Shown here piece after piece: positions 9,401-17,309 of a stretch of 31,122 bases of DNA (the stretch's first letter is position 1; every line of letters begins with the position of its first letter). Origin of the DNA: Saccoglossus kowalevskii (Eukaryota > Hemichordata > Enteropneusta > Harrimaniidae); contig NW_003119932.1 in assembly GCF_000003605.2 (NCBI RefSeq), positions 145,098 through 176,219 of the forward strand. Direction: 5' to 3'. Both the position numbers and the translations under genes were made by a program. The notes under the pieces are model-generated. The model was not told the origin of the DNA. It did no database searches and saw only the letters and a program-made list of their open reading frames with translations.

Positions 9401-11660
9401 ATTGAACATTTATCAACATATTGAATATCAACTCTAACCAAACTTTGATGGAGCTTATTATATTAATTCATCAAGAATTAATTCTCTCAACATTTGACAA
9501 CATACTGAACATCAACTTTAATTAATGCATCATCCTTTGTCAAAAAATGTTGGATTATCATCTCTAAGCAACACAGATGGAGCTCAACATTTGTTGACAA
9601 ATGACCAAGGTAAGGCTTAACATGTGACATTGTTGAAATGTCTACTCTACACTCCTATGGACTTCACATTTGTATCAATATATTGAACATGAACTCTAAT
9701 TAACACTCAGATGGTATTTATGTTGAGACAAATAAAGCACTCAACATTAACTTGAAATGTTATCTGAGTTTGGTTATCTCTATATAACCAACACATTGGT
9801 GTGACCCAAACCAAACCTTTTCTTTAAAGGTTGAATAAATTGGTGAGCTGAACAAAAATCACCTCAATTATTTTTTTTATTTAATTTATCATGTTAGCCC
9901 TTTAGCCTTTTGAATACCAAACTCTACTTTCACAGAATAAAAGTATTATTTAAAAGTATTTTTTCAACAAATTTTATCAGGAACTTGTAGACTTTGTGAA
10001 ATTATGTTCAATTAAAGAAAATACATAAATAAATACAAACTGCAGCCCCAAAAATGTTGGTGTTAAATGTGTGCACTTGCCTGTGTGAAGAGTGGTGTCC
10101 TGACATCACCATATATCTCTACATTATGGTATTTAACCCAATAATGAGAGTGTGGTTTACCAAGAAACTCAACATGATACCAGAGTACATCACCATCATC
10201 ATCAGTGCTATGATAAGAATTGCTCACAGGATCAGGAGAAAGAATTGCTGGCCACCTTAACAGGGAAGAAAGACAAAGATTAGCATATGACACAGCAGTA
10301 TGCCCTTTAAAAAACAGTGGCTTGCGATTTTCTTTCATCTGATTTGTCAAGTGCATGATAGTTGGGCGTCTCCCCCTTTTGTCAGCTATTGATTTTTTAG
10401 AAAACTTTATGTGACACATGGTGCCATTCATGTACATTTAAATCATTCATTTCATGCCTTCATTCAATTGATATGTTTTGTTGATACCAAAACTATTTTT
10501 TAGAGAAAGTATATGTATTTTTTTTGTTTGCGTCAATGATGCATCAAAAATCACTATTTCTGGTTGTGTCATTTGGAAGCCCCAGTCATCACATAGTGTG
10601 TCATCTCCCATGCCACGCCATGGCAGGTAAAACATATTGTTTGTTTACATGTAATCTATATAAGCACTGCACAATGTCAAATGCACCATTATAACTACTT
10701 TTCTACATTACAGTGAAGGCTTTCATCAACAGTTTACTCAAATGCGATAAAAAAACTTACTTGACATGACCTTGCATCTTAGCCCATACTAAAGATCCTA
10801 TCGGTAGTTGACTGTATACATATTTATAACCATACTTGAGGAATGAGTTCTCTTTACATCTCTCTTCTTGGCAACCACAGCTGTTATGCTGTTTATCTTT
10901 GTTCATACTACAGTACCATTTTCTGTTATCTGTTAATTGTTCAGCTTCTTGTTGTGAAATTCTTCTCCATTTCAGACACGAGTTATGCTCACATTGAACC
11001 CATGTGTCTTTCTCAATCTGATATATAAGAATGTCAAGTATAACACACAAGCTCATTTTTTTTTATTGAAGTTGATTTTTCCCTCTCACATAAACATTTG
11101 TTCAATTCAGTATCAAAGCAGGACGACTGCTATGCTTTACAGAAACTAAAGTACAAGGGTGCTTGGTAGTCTTGTCATAAGAACACAAATAACACACTAG
11201 TGTAATTCTATAATCTGGAAAAAATCAGGGTTAGGGTTAGTTGTAGGTTTGATGTTCATAAATTGCAATAGTTGGGACTAAGTTTCAGAATAATTTTGAT
11301 ACATTGTTAAAATAATGTTCAAAATAGCAAAATATACCCTTGTGGTACACCAACAATATGTAGGCTTCTTTTTCAGATTGTGAAACTAAAAGACTGACTA
11401 GACCTGATTATTCTTACCACTACATTTGTATGTTGAGTGCATTGTGTTGATTCAGTAGTTTCAGAAGAATTTTCTTTGGACTGTCTGCATTTCTTTGACT
11501 CATTTGACTCTAATACAGCACTACAAAGACCATCCTCTAGTGCTGTTGGTTGAGAATACAAGTTGAAATGAATACAAATGAAGCTGATAATATATTTGTT
11601 ATATGAATATCAGTACATACGTTTATTGTTACCTTTTCTTTTCTTTTGTCTTGTCAGCAT
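281..11660 (-). CDS. ZCWPW1: ZCWPW1-like CW-PWWP-ARID chromatin reader, 13 coding exons, complete
   Basis: Predicted nuclear histone reader of 610 residues. Coding joins, 5' to 3' on the minus strand: 11660-11633, 11542-11418, 11017-10761, 10255-10081, 9353-9185, 8352-8198, 7621-7517, 6254-6099, 4532-4432, 2705-2545, 2057-1890, 1221-1136, 427-281. The lengths sum to 1833 nt (611 codons with TAG), and every junction keeps phase. Domains seen: CW zinc finger (residues about 57-105), PWWP (about 124-195), ARID (about 345-432), then an acidic, probably helical C-terminus. In vertebrates, CW binds H3K4me3 and PWWP binds H3K36me3; ZCWPW1 reads the dual mark left by PRDM9 at meiotic breaks and ZCWPW2 is its smaller relative. 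Whether this gene is meiotic is not shown by the sequence. Odd points: only 51 residues precede CW, much shorter than in human ZCWPW1, and an ARID domain is present, which I do not know from that family. Assignment to ZCWPW1 rather than ZCWPW2 is tentative. Confidence 0.88.
428..1135. other. ZCWPW-like intron 12
   Basis: Intron between exons 12 and 13 on the minus strand. AT-rich, with short T/A runs around 520-555. No repeat family or gene is recognised in it. Confidence 0.6.
1136..1221 (-). CDS. ZCWPW1: ZCWPW-like exon 12 (short)
   Basis: Residues 534-562, short, aromatic and Asn/Ser-rich (KFYSNFYNSDSS). Acceptor TATTTTCAG|TA, donor TCTCAG|GTTAGT-like. It starts in phase 1 and ends in phase 0, exactly linking exons 11 and 13. 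Function unknown. Confidence 0.8.
1498..1752. repeat. GC-rich dispersed repeat fragment in intron 11
   Basis: A 255-bp patch much richer in G and C than its surroundings, with runs such as GGCGGCGGCAC, GGGGGTCCGGGG and GAGGGGGCAACTACCCCC. It interrupts the AT-rich intron with sharp edges. It resembles a class of GC-rich interspersed repeats I associate with marine invertebrate genomes, but I cannot name the family. The open frame across it (1472-1825, minus) has no recognised domain. Confidence 0.5.
1890..2057 (-). CDS. ZCWPW1: ZCWPW-like exon 11 (acidic region)
   Basis: Residues 478-534, an acidic region (LNLDDEDAMNDMKEIENML) with helical character and then SPIGGTNQFDRVTEV. Acceptor ACATTTAG|TC, donor TCAACTG|GTAAAT. 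No domain is recognised; it may be a protein-interaction surface. Confidence 0.85.
2545..2705 (-). CDS. ZCWPW1: ZCWPW-like exon 10: ARID end and Ser/Thr-rich tail
   Basis: Residues 424-478. It begins R-NILPYELYKGG, the classic ARID ending (compare Y..xLLPYE in the family), followed by a Ser/Thr/Ala-rich stretch without recognised domain. Acceptor ACTAATAG|AAAC, donor TATTCAG|GTAATA, phase 1 out. Confidence 0.88.
3221..3339. repeat. Small foldback element, about 120 bp
   Basis: Bases 3221-3238 and 3322-3339 are inverted copies of each other, matching at 15 of 18 positions; the outer core is CGGAGGGG facing CCCCTCCG. About 83 bp lie between them. The size and structure suit a MITE-like foldback insertion in intron 9 of the ZCWPW-like gene. 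No convincing target-site duplication was seen. Confidence 0.5.
3480..4225 (+). repeat. Pearl/HINE-like non-autonomous element with ~222-bp internal repeats
   Basis: Two clear direct copies of a ~222-bp unit start at about 3712 and 3934 (shared words ATCCTAACATGTAT and AATGAAAACTGACAAAG), and a more worn copy lies before them near 3580. Each copy ends near GACTCCG followed by a GGAC-rich stretch; the last is a clean GGACGGACGGACGG at 4154-4168. A terminal hairpin follows: TTCGA (4191-4195) pairs with TCGAA (4203-4207) across a loop containing CTTCG. Core repeats, ACGG-type microsatellite and terminal hairpin are the layout described for pearl elements of bivalves and for Helentron-associated HINEs. 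Confidence 0.65.
4432..4532 (-). CDS. ZCWPW1: ZCWPW-like exon 9: second half of ARID domain
   Basis: Residues 391-424. It carries the ARID core tryptophan (Trp398 in GGWSIIYREATG) and the conserved ATTAKNYYQ helix. Donor CAAAG|GTAAGT. Two acceptors are possible: AG at 4533-4534 (this start, pairs with donor 6099) or AG at 4517-4518 (start 4516, pairs with donor 6095). Both pairs keep the frame and differ by four residues. The longer form gives a V-to-W spacing closer to other ARID domains. Confidence 0.88.
4859..5885 (+). repeat. Pearl/HINE-like element with ~158-bp tandem repeats and 12-bp terminal inverted repeats
   Basis: The ends are a perfect 12-bp inverted repeat, TAGCTCCGCTGT (4859-4870) and ACAGCGGAGCTA (5874-5885). 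Inside are about five tandem copies of a 157-158-bp unit; the word GGACTTG recurs at 5152, 5309, 5467 and 5624 and, altered, at 5782, with an extra partial copy near 4946. An ACGG-type stretch (5826-5838) and a hairpin, CTTCGCTCGAC (5856-5866) with GTCGACAGCGGAG (5870-5882), close the element, followed by AAAAATG. It sits in ZCWPW-like intron 8, between the two halves of the ARID domain. Confidence 0.7.
6099..6254 (-). CDS. ZCWPW1: ZCWPW-like exon 8: first half of ARID domain
   Basis: Residues 339-390. Clear ARID features in order: F347...L351...F354 of helix 1, the RGMPIKRLP turn (358-366), the LYQLYMQVKEMGGY helix (375-388). ARID is a helical DNA-binding fold found in ARID1-5, KDM5 and JARID2 proteins. 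The donor is either AGG|GTAGGT (this end, phase 0) or GTAG|GTGATC four bases downstream (end 6095, phase 1). Confidence 0.92.
6255..7516. other. ZCWPW-like intron 7, with a small foldback
   Basis: AT-rich intron. Two small foldbacks are visible: TGGGACT (6860-6866) with AGTCCCA (6874-6880), and an imperfect 16-bp pair at 6974-6989 and 6995-7010 (14 of 16 positions). No gene or named element is recognised. Confidence 0.5.
7517..7621 (-). CDS. ZCWPW1: ZCWPW-like exon 7 (linker before ARID)
   Basis: Residues 304-338, exactly 35 codons, phase 0 at both ends. It contains LSWSPVLSSLLNRSKEEKF and leads straight into the ARID exon. Acceptor TTATACAG|GAT, donor GTACAG|GTAAAG. It is the bridge that ties the CW-PWWP half to the ARID half. 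Confidence 0.8.
8198..8352 (-). CDS. ZCWPW1: ZCWPW-like exon 6 (charged linker)
   Basis: Residues 252-303, a charged Lys/Glu/Val-rich linker with no recognised domain. Acceptor TATTACAG|AT and donor GTCAAG|GTAATA. Phase 1 in and phase 0 out agree with both neighbours. Basic clusters (KREKTVKKHCEKR) may be nuclear localisation or DNA-contact patches; that is inference. Confidence 0.82.
8612..8955 (+). repeat. Two diverged copies of a ~280-bp repeat in intron 5
   Basis: The first copy starts near 8615 (ATCAAGATCTGGG ... GAATTTCTAACATTA) and the second near 8897 (ACCAAGATCTGGT ... GAATTTTTAACATTA), a spacing of about 282 bp. The text between them has the same style as the element at 3480-4225 (AAAATGGC words). 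A copy in the opposite orientation lies at 27840-28100. Confidence 0.6.
9185..9353 (-). CDS. ZCWPW1: ZCWPW-like exon 5 (basic helix region after PWWP)
   Basis: Residues 196-252. It begins with a lysine-rich stretch (QKPKKKTKHS) and then a likely helical segment ending FKYKEEGNR, matching the helical tail expected after a PWWP barrel. Acceptor TTTCTCAG|CAG (an alternative acceptor three bases downstream would drop one Gln). Donor AGAG|GTAGAG, phase 1. Confidence 0.85.
9405..9704 (+). repeat. Three worn direct repeats in intron 4
   Basis: Related segments of about 36-39 bp start at 9405, 9489 and 9666. Shared words are ACATTTATCAACATATTGAA, ACATTTGACAACATACTGAA and ATCAATATATTGAACATGAA, each followed by a variant of CTCTAATTAA and then GATGGAGCTT or GATGGTATTT. 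Spacing is uneven (84 and 177 bp). It looks like an old tandem array, or the remains of one element. Confidence 0.45.
10081..10255 (-). CDS. ZCWPW1: ZCWPW-like exon 4: PWWP core
   Basis: Residues 137-195. The signature here reads K-W-P-A (137-140), followed by ILSPDP, then an acidic loop (DDDGD) and the strands LWYHVEFLG and HYWV that form the PWWP beta-barrel. Acceptor GTTAAG|GTGG. The downstream junction reads CAG|GCAAGT, a GC donor; it gives the phase 0 that exon 5 requires, whereas the GT four bases further does not. Confidence 0.92.
10761..11017 (-). CDS. ZCWPW1: ZCWPW-like exon 3: CW zinc finger and start of PWWP
   Basis: Residues 52-137. The CW finger begins WVQCEHNSCLKWR (Trp57, Cys60, Cys65, Trp68) and continues with the WYCSMN motif (Trp85, Cys87); the fourth zinc ligand is Cys98 or Cys100. 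Trp57 and Trp68 are the expected walls of the methyl-lysine cage. After a lysine/tyrosine-rich linker the PWWP domain opens with the typical GSLVWAKMQG (residues 125-134). The donor CAA|GTAAGT splits the Lys137 codon, so the PWWP core is interrupted directly at its signature motif. CW then PWWP is the order of ZCWPW1 and ZCWPW2. Confidence 0.93.
11418..11542 (-). CDS. ZCWPW1: ZCWPW-like exon 2 (Ser/Thr/Gln-rich linker)
   Basis: Residues 10-51, a low-complexity polar linker rich in Ser, Glu, Thr and Gln between the start and the CW finger. Acceptor CCAACAG|CA and donor GTAGTG|GTAAGA are both good. It begins in phase 1 and ends in phase 0, as its neighbours require. No domain is visible. Confidence 0.8.
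11633..11660 (-). CDS. ZCWPW1: ZCWPW-like exon 1 (start codon exon)
   Basis: Residues 1-9 plus one base. The ATG at 11660-11658 opens a short basic start (MLTRQKKRK), which could serve in nuclear import. The donor is AAAAG|GTAACA. An in-frame TAA lies 19 codons upstream, so this ATG is the first possible start unless another upstream exon exists. Phase 1 at the end fits exon 2 exactly. Confidence 0.75.
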
Positions 11661-13304
11661 TATATTTGCAATGCACCCCGTTATGTGTCTTAGTGTACGA
11701 TCCAACTTTGATGTTTAATAATACTGGGTGAGGTTAAAGTGCTATGAAGAAAAAATAAGCATCTGATGTATCATAGGCAAGTATTACTGCAGTCAAACAG
11801 GTGATATGACTTTGACGCGCTTCGCCTTCGTGCGTCCAGAAATGCACCCAAAGGGTCGCACAATTTGCCTAAAACTAAAGACCTAATATATGTATGGTCA
11901 ATCTTTTCAGTCTGACTGATATATTTGAGATTTCTGCCGATCTTAAAACAATTCTCAACTCTTTTTGCGTAAGGGCCAATCCCCTGAGTGATGCCTGCGT
12001 TTCAACTTTGTGCGAAGCCGCCAAAAAATCAATGGCACATCCATTCAGTCACGGTCAAAACCATGTACATGTAAAATATATTTATCGTACTAGTCATGTT
12101 CAGAATTAATCTGTAGCATCTACCACGAACAACGTCATTGTCGCATTGTAAATACCTCTCACAAAATGTGCTCCTAGAGTCTCTAATATACACAAATGAT
12201 CTGCGCCGACTGAAGCAGACTGTAGACTCCAAACATTTGTTACATGTTATAAGAGCGCCACCAACGGTACTGAACTATACTTCTTCCAACTATTGTCTTT
12301 TCAACCATAGGTACTCATTTTCTCATTACTCATTTTCTCCATTCTTACAATGAAAATGTAGGTGCGGAGAAAACTTGTGTACAACATTATGTGTCTGTTT
12401 TGGGGGCATGTTATTATTATTTTCTATGTCAAGGATATTTTTGGTCGGTATCGTAGGTGAAAAATATGACACATGGTCAAAAATTAAGTTTTTTTTACTA
12501 GATACTAGTCATAAACGCACGGTTAATTACACTCCCACTTTATAGTATTGCTTATGACACCTCCCATTGATTATTATGATCATCACTATGAAAACGTACA
12601 TAAAATCAAACATTATTTTTGTAATCACTCAAGACCACATTATCTTATTTTAGCAGCGATTTTTGGGCTCTGCTGTTCTGTACAAAAACGATTATGTTCA
12701 GTAAGATTTGTCAGGAACTCCACAATAAAATAATTTCAACGCCCAAATCGTGTTTCTCTTTTGTCATAAATGTATAAATGTGAACTTTTTGTAACAATGT
12801 TTCACAAACAACTCATGGCCCATGCTTGATATCAAACTAGCGCCCCCAAAGTTCATTTTTTTGCATTTTGGTATACAGTAAAAAGTTTCGGCAGTTAGCA
12901 GTATTCGCATGATGAATAAATAAATATATCAGTGAACGAATATTGCTAATACTGCCCCCAACGGTGAGATTTCAACAACCGTTTGGTTCTACTACATATT
13001 CATATAACCTGTTTCAGTAATAATCTATCCTCAATAAACTCAGACCGCAAATGAATGTCACAGATAATATGAAACATTTACATTCCTTATGAATAGCTTT
13101 CTTTACCCCAGAACTTATCATACCAAAATATGTATCTGTTTTACCAATTATTGCTTTTGGGGATTGATAAGATGGCGAAAAGGTGAGCATTAGTTCACTT
13201 AGTGAATGGAGGCAGAATTTTGGAATTTAAATTACTCATGAGCACTTGGTGCAATTCCTGAGATTATGCGGGTCCCCTATGGACAATCCCGATACTATGA
13301 AAGA

Positions 13305-13342
13305 TGTTCACACGAGATTAGTATGTTCACACGAGATTAGTA
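13305..13342 (+). repeat. 19-bp perfect tandem duplication
   Basis: The unit TGTTCACACGAGATTAGTA occurs twice in direct succession (13305-13323 and 13324-13342). Two identical copies with no drift suggest a recent duplication or replication slip. No function is implied. Confidence 0.85.
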
Positions 13343-13981
13343 TTGCTTCCTTTTAAACGTGAAATTCGACATATGATCCTTATTAATACATAAATAGGAG
13401 AGGCTCTTTAGTACCAGGCTTTAGTATCACAGAAGTTGATTGGTCAAAAGTGTGGCTCAATCGAACTATTAACCCCACTTCGGAAAGAAAGTTGTGCTGT
13501 TTTAAGTATAAACGTCTTGCCTAATTGCTTAAATGTATACACGTGGGGAATAGCTGGACAGAAATTATGTATATGTAACACAACTTATATGATTAAACAC
13601 TATTTCAATAATTGTAAAAGCCAATGGAGAGTTTCTGAAAACATGTTGACACTCATCTGTCACTAATACTCAAATACACTGTGAAATAGCTACATGTATT
13701 ATACCGTCACCTATATACGGAATGGCTAATTACAATTAATGTGTAAATTTATGTAATAGCGATGTTCAAAAATTATAAGCCGTGGCTGCTCTGTGAGAAC
13801 AAAAAAGTACTTGAACCATAAAATTGTTGTAAAATATGGAATCTGTATTAAAAATCGATGTATAATGATTGACTTGTTTGTTCTTTTACAACAATACTGT
13901 GTTTATCATTTTAATGTCGGATGTACATCTCGAAGAGTGCGTGTAATGCATACAATGTTAAAAAGGCGGTGGTCGTCACGC

Positions 13982-14035
13982 TGCGCATGTGCGAAATTTG
14001 TGTTGATAAACATTGATTTTCCCATAATCCAATGC
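13982..14035. promoter_or_regulatory. NRF1-like and ZNF143-like motif cluster, possible promoter
   Basis: TGCGCATGTGCG (13982-13993) is a near-palindromic NRF1-type site. CCCATAATCCAATGCG (14021-14035 region) resembles the ZNF143/SBS site and contains CCAAT. Both motif types are typical of TATA-less housekeeping promoters close to the start site. The cluster lies 2.3 kb upstream of the ZCWPW-like ATG and 1.8 kb upstream of the predicted TMEM98 first exon. It could start an unspliced or distal 5' exon of either gene, or a non-coding RNA. Inference only. Confidence 0.35.
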
Positions 14036-15825
14036 GCTCTTCTAATGGAAATCACAAGTGTGAGGTTTGACTGGGCGCGACTTGCACCAATTACCGCCGG
14101 TGACTCTTTCCATACCTTCCAATCACCTAAAAAAATACCAAATTATAGTTTGGTAACGTCTCAGTTTTCACTCGTTGATCTGAGCAACAGCTAAAGCTTT
14201 CGAAATCTGAAAATGTCAGAAACTCGTAAATTTAAAACAAACATCCCACCCTTCGACGGGCACCGTAGTAGTCGCCTCATCACTGGTGCAGTGTCCCAAG
14301 GATATATATTCATGTGTCTCCTATGAGTTATAAGTTTGTCCAAACTTCCTATATTGACTGTTCTTATTGCTCGCTGAATAAAAAAGTAATGTTTAACCAG
14401 ATTTGGACTTTGATCTTGAAGAAACCAGTGCAAAACCTCAACATTTACAAAGTCATTAAAGTTACTTATAAAAAGAAAAAAATGTCAGCTAAGGATACAA
14501 TTTTCGACGTAATGCTTAAATGAGGTCATTCTGTTTTATTGGTTGAGCAGCATGCATTTATTGTTGTATTAAACCCAGGTCTATTGCAATTCACATATCA
14601 GGCACGAATATTGGTCAGTCTAATTACAGAATCATTGCATTTTTGTTGTTTTTGTTTTGGTATAGTTTTTATGGGTATCTTGAGTCATTATATTAGATTC
14701 TCATCGTAACTAAAAATATAGCAACATTGTCGTTAATAATCAATTTGGTTTTAAACGCAGATAACCACAGATATGTTTATTAAAAAAACAACAACATTTG
14801 ATTACATGTGAATAGTTTACACAGCGAGTCCTCCCATCAAAAAGGAAACAAAACTAAGAATAAATAAGTAGTTTAAAAATAAAAATGTATGCTCACTTTG
14901 TTAACTTTTGTAGAAGGGACATTCTTTAGCGTAATGATTGGTCTTAATTAGCCAAATCGGGGGAGTGTCTAATAACTATCATATGTGATGAATGCTTAAC
15001 TTCTCTGCAAATTGGGTCCATCACTTTGTAATGTCGTTTTGACTGATTTGCCTAGTATCTCCAGTTCGCGCTTGTGTGGCCATGGAATTGTGGACACATC
15101 GGTTGTTTGCTTTATGCTATGCTGTGATTGTTACTTAAAATGACTTCCCTGTTTAGAACGCATCAACCATAAATAGTTAATTAAAACGGAAGTGAGATAA
15201 ACTCTTCAAAAATATAAAGTGCTTCAAGCACTCATTTATTTATTTATTTATTGTTAACCTACGCATTGAACGAGATAGACAAAAAAGAACCCAGACATCT
15301 TAAATGTATGTGACATCAATGTAATATTAACAATACATTTCGTTTTCAGGTGAAAGACAATGTCAATTGTAAGTATCTGTTCACATAATTTATATAAAAC
15401 GTAATTCAACAGTATTGCAGCAAACCACTAGAGAAAAAACAAATCACCAGGCTATACGGTAACGAACAAATGCGTATCCAAGTAGCCCAGTACATTGAAA
15501 CGAGTCCATAATCAAGCCCTAACTTAACCCACAACAGATTTCTTATTCACCGTGAGACAGTAATTTGATTTCTCATTTTTTCTAGTTTGTTCGACTTTTG
15601 TTCTGTATTTTTTTCTCTCTAACCATTGCATAATATTACCGGTATTTTTATTATAAAAAACTATATAAACCATTCGTTTACCATATAATTTTGTGCTAAT
15701 CATATCACGTTGTTTATGTAGCCATGTTTTTCAAGATTTCTACATTGTCCTCTGAATCGTCCATAATACTGTGGTGCGTGACCTACATGTAATTATTCAA
15801 CGGAGGTGTTTGGGTGCCACAGGTT

Positions 15826-15880
15826 GTCACGTGACCATATTAAGTCACTTGATTGGATGTGGATAAGATCGCCATCTTTG
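15826..15880 (+). promoter_or_regulatory. Predicted TMEM98 core promoter
   Basis: Three spaced motifs: the palindromic E-box GTCACGTGAC (15826-15835, USF/TFE-type), ATTGG (15852-15856, a reversed CCAAT box), and CGCCATCTTTG (15870-15880, like a YY1 site on the minus strand). No TATA box. Tight spacing followed by a spliceable exon suggests transcription starting near 15880-15900 on the plus strand. Factor names come from motif resemblance only. Confidence 0.45.
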
Positions 15881-15993
15881 TTGTCCTGAACGAAGTCGGC
15901 CAAGTATATACTGTTCCCAGGATTTGAGTTGTACATGTGTTATATAATTTTTCACACAGCTACGGAGACCCTAACTTGGGTCAACAGTGACAG
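15881..15993 (+). other. TMEM98: Possible non-coding first exon of TMEM98
   Basis: The sequence downstream of the promoter motifs ends in a near-consensus donor, ACAG|GTAAGG (exon end 15993). It would splice over 6.7 kb to the acceptor TTTCAG|AGTG at 22687, giving a short 5' UTR before the ATG at 22730. Human TMEM98 also has a non-coding first exon. The 5' boundary is a guess. Confidence 0.4.
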
Positions 15994-17309
15994 GTAAGGT
16001 CACAGCCTTTTACGTACATGATCGACGGTCGTTCCAGTCCAAAACATCAGCTCGTCCCGACGGAAAAGTCCTGACGAACGAAACTTGTTGATTTTCGGTT
16101 TGACTTTTTGTGAGTTCATCTAGTACTAGTACGAGAGACCAACTCGAACATAATGTAATATAAACTATCCCCCTAAAGTTGTTCGCTGATTCTTTATTCC
16201 CATGTCTATGTTTTAAAGAGTGTGTGTCCGTTGATTTACAGTGTGGGCCGTGTTTTGCCCAATGTTGAGACTCTGTCAACACATCCGTTTAACCTTACTT
16301 ACGTTAATCAACTCTCAGACTGAATCAATCTAAACCCTGTACACACTGGCGTATTATATGTAATGAATTATCATGTAGATGAAAGATATATCCCCTAATT
16401 GACGACTTTAGAATTAGAGAGCGTACTCTACGTTAGTTGTGGTTCTTGTTGCAGTATAAATATAAACAATAGTGTGAGTAAACCGTGACTCATAATATAC
16501 TGCCCTGTATCAGCCTGTGACAGTGTTACTGTTAGCACAACAAGTTATATAATTGGGTGTAGTGTCTTCCTGCCGAAAAATGATCGTTATTATAATTTTG
16601 ACAATCCATACCAATTTATTAGTATGACTTGTGTTGTTTGATTACCCAGTGTTTTTTTTGAATTACAATGCCATAAGATAAATTTTCATTTATTATTGCA
16701 GAAGGAGATCAATGTGGTGGATTAAATAATATTAAGAGGATTACAAAAAATATATATATTTTAATCCATTTACAGTATTTACTCTATTATTGCCTGTGCT
16801 ATGCGTGGTTTTCTGTCATTTTCAGTCCGGATATGTCTTGTGCTTCGTCTGTCAGGTCTGTCCAGACTAACCCTAACATAGCCTATTCGCCAAATGGCAA
16901 AAGTTGAGGGAGTGTAAATTTTAGAAACAAGCCAAAAAACACAAATAAATACTCAACACGATTTCGACAGATTGTAGTGAATTCTTGAAAAAATTCAAAA
17001 TGACATGCTGACATTGGATTATTTTTTTTATTTGCCTGAAGATATTTTCTTTGACTGAATTTATTCTGTTTTCTGGCTGGTTATGGTACTGTATTTGTTT
17101 TATTAGTAGTGCATGTGTTTTATACATAAATTACATAGGGGTGTGTCTTTGGTCAAAATAAGTAAAATTTAAATTATTCAGCACAAGTACAATTTATTTA
17201 GTTTTTATGCGCTTCTAGTAGAGAAAATATATTATTCTGTTAACCTATTTTATCTACCAATTCAAGTGATGTTCCATGCCTTATTCAAGTTGAATTAAAA
17301 AAAATTATA

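Larger units (their letters stand above)
11661..15825. other. Intergenic region between the two divergent genes
   Basis: About 4.2 kb without a supported coding gene. The 5' UTR of the ZCWPW-like gene must lie at its left end, but its start is not determined. It holds a tandem duplication of 19 bp (13305-13342), a promoter-like motif cluster (13982-14035) and an ATTT repeat (15231-15252). The open frames in it have no recognised domain and no exon partners. Confidence 0.6.

Noticed and set aside
11229-11242. GGGTTAGGGTTAG, telomere-like
   Set aside because: Only about two units inside an intron; too short for an interstitial telomere array.
13793-14194. 133-codon open frame on the plus strand
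   Set aside because: No recognised domain, crosses the promoter-like motifs, no supporting splice structure.
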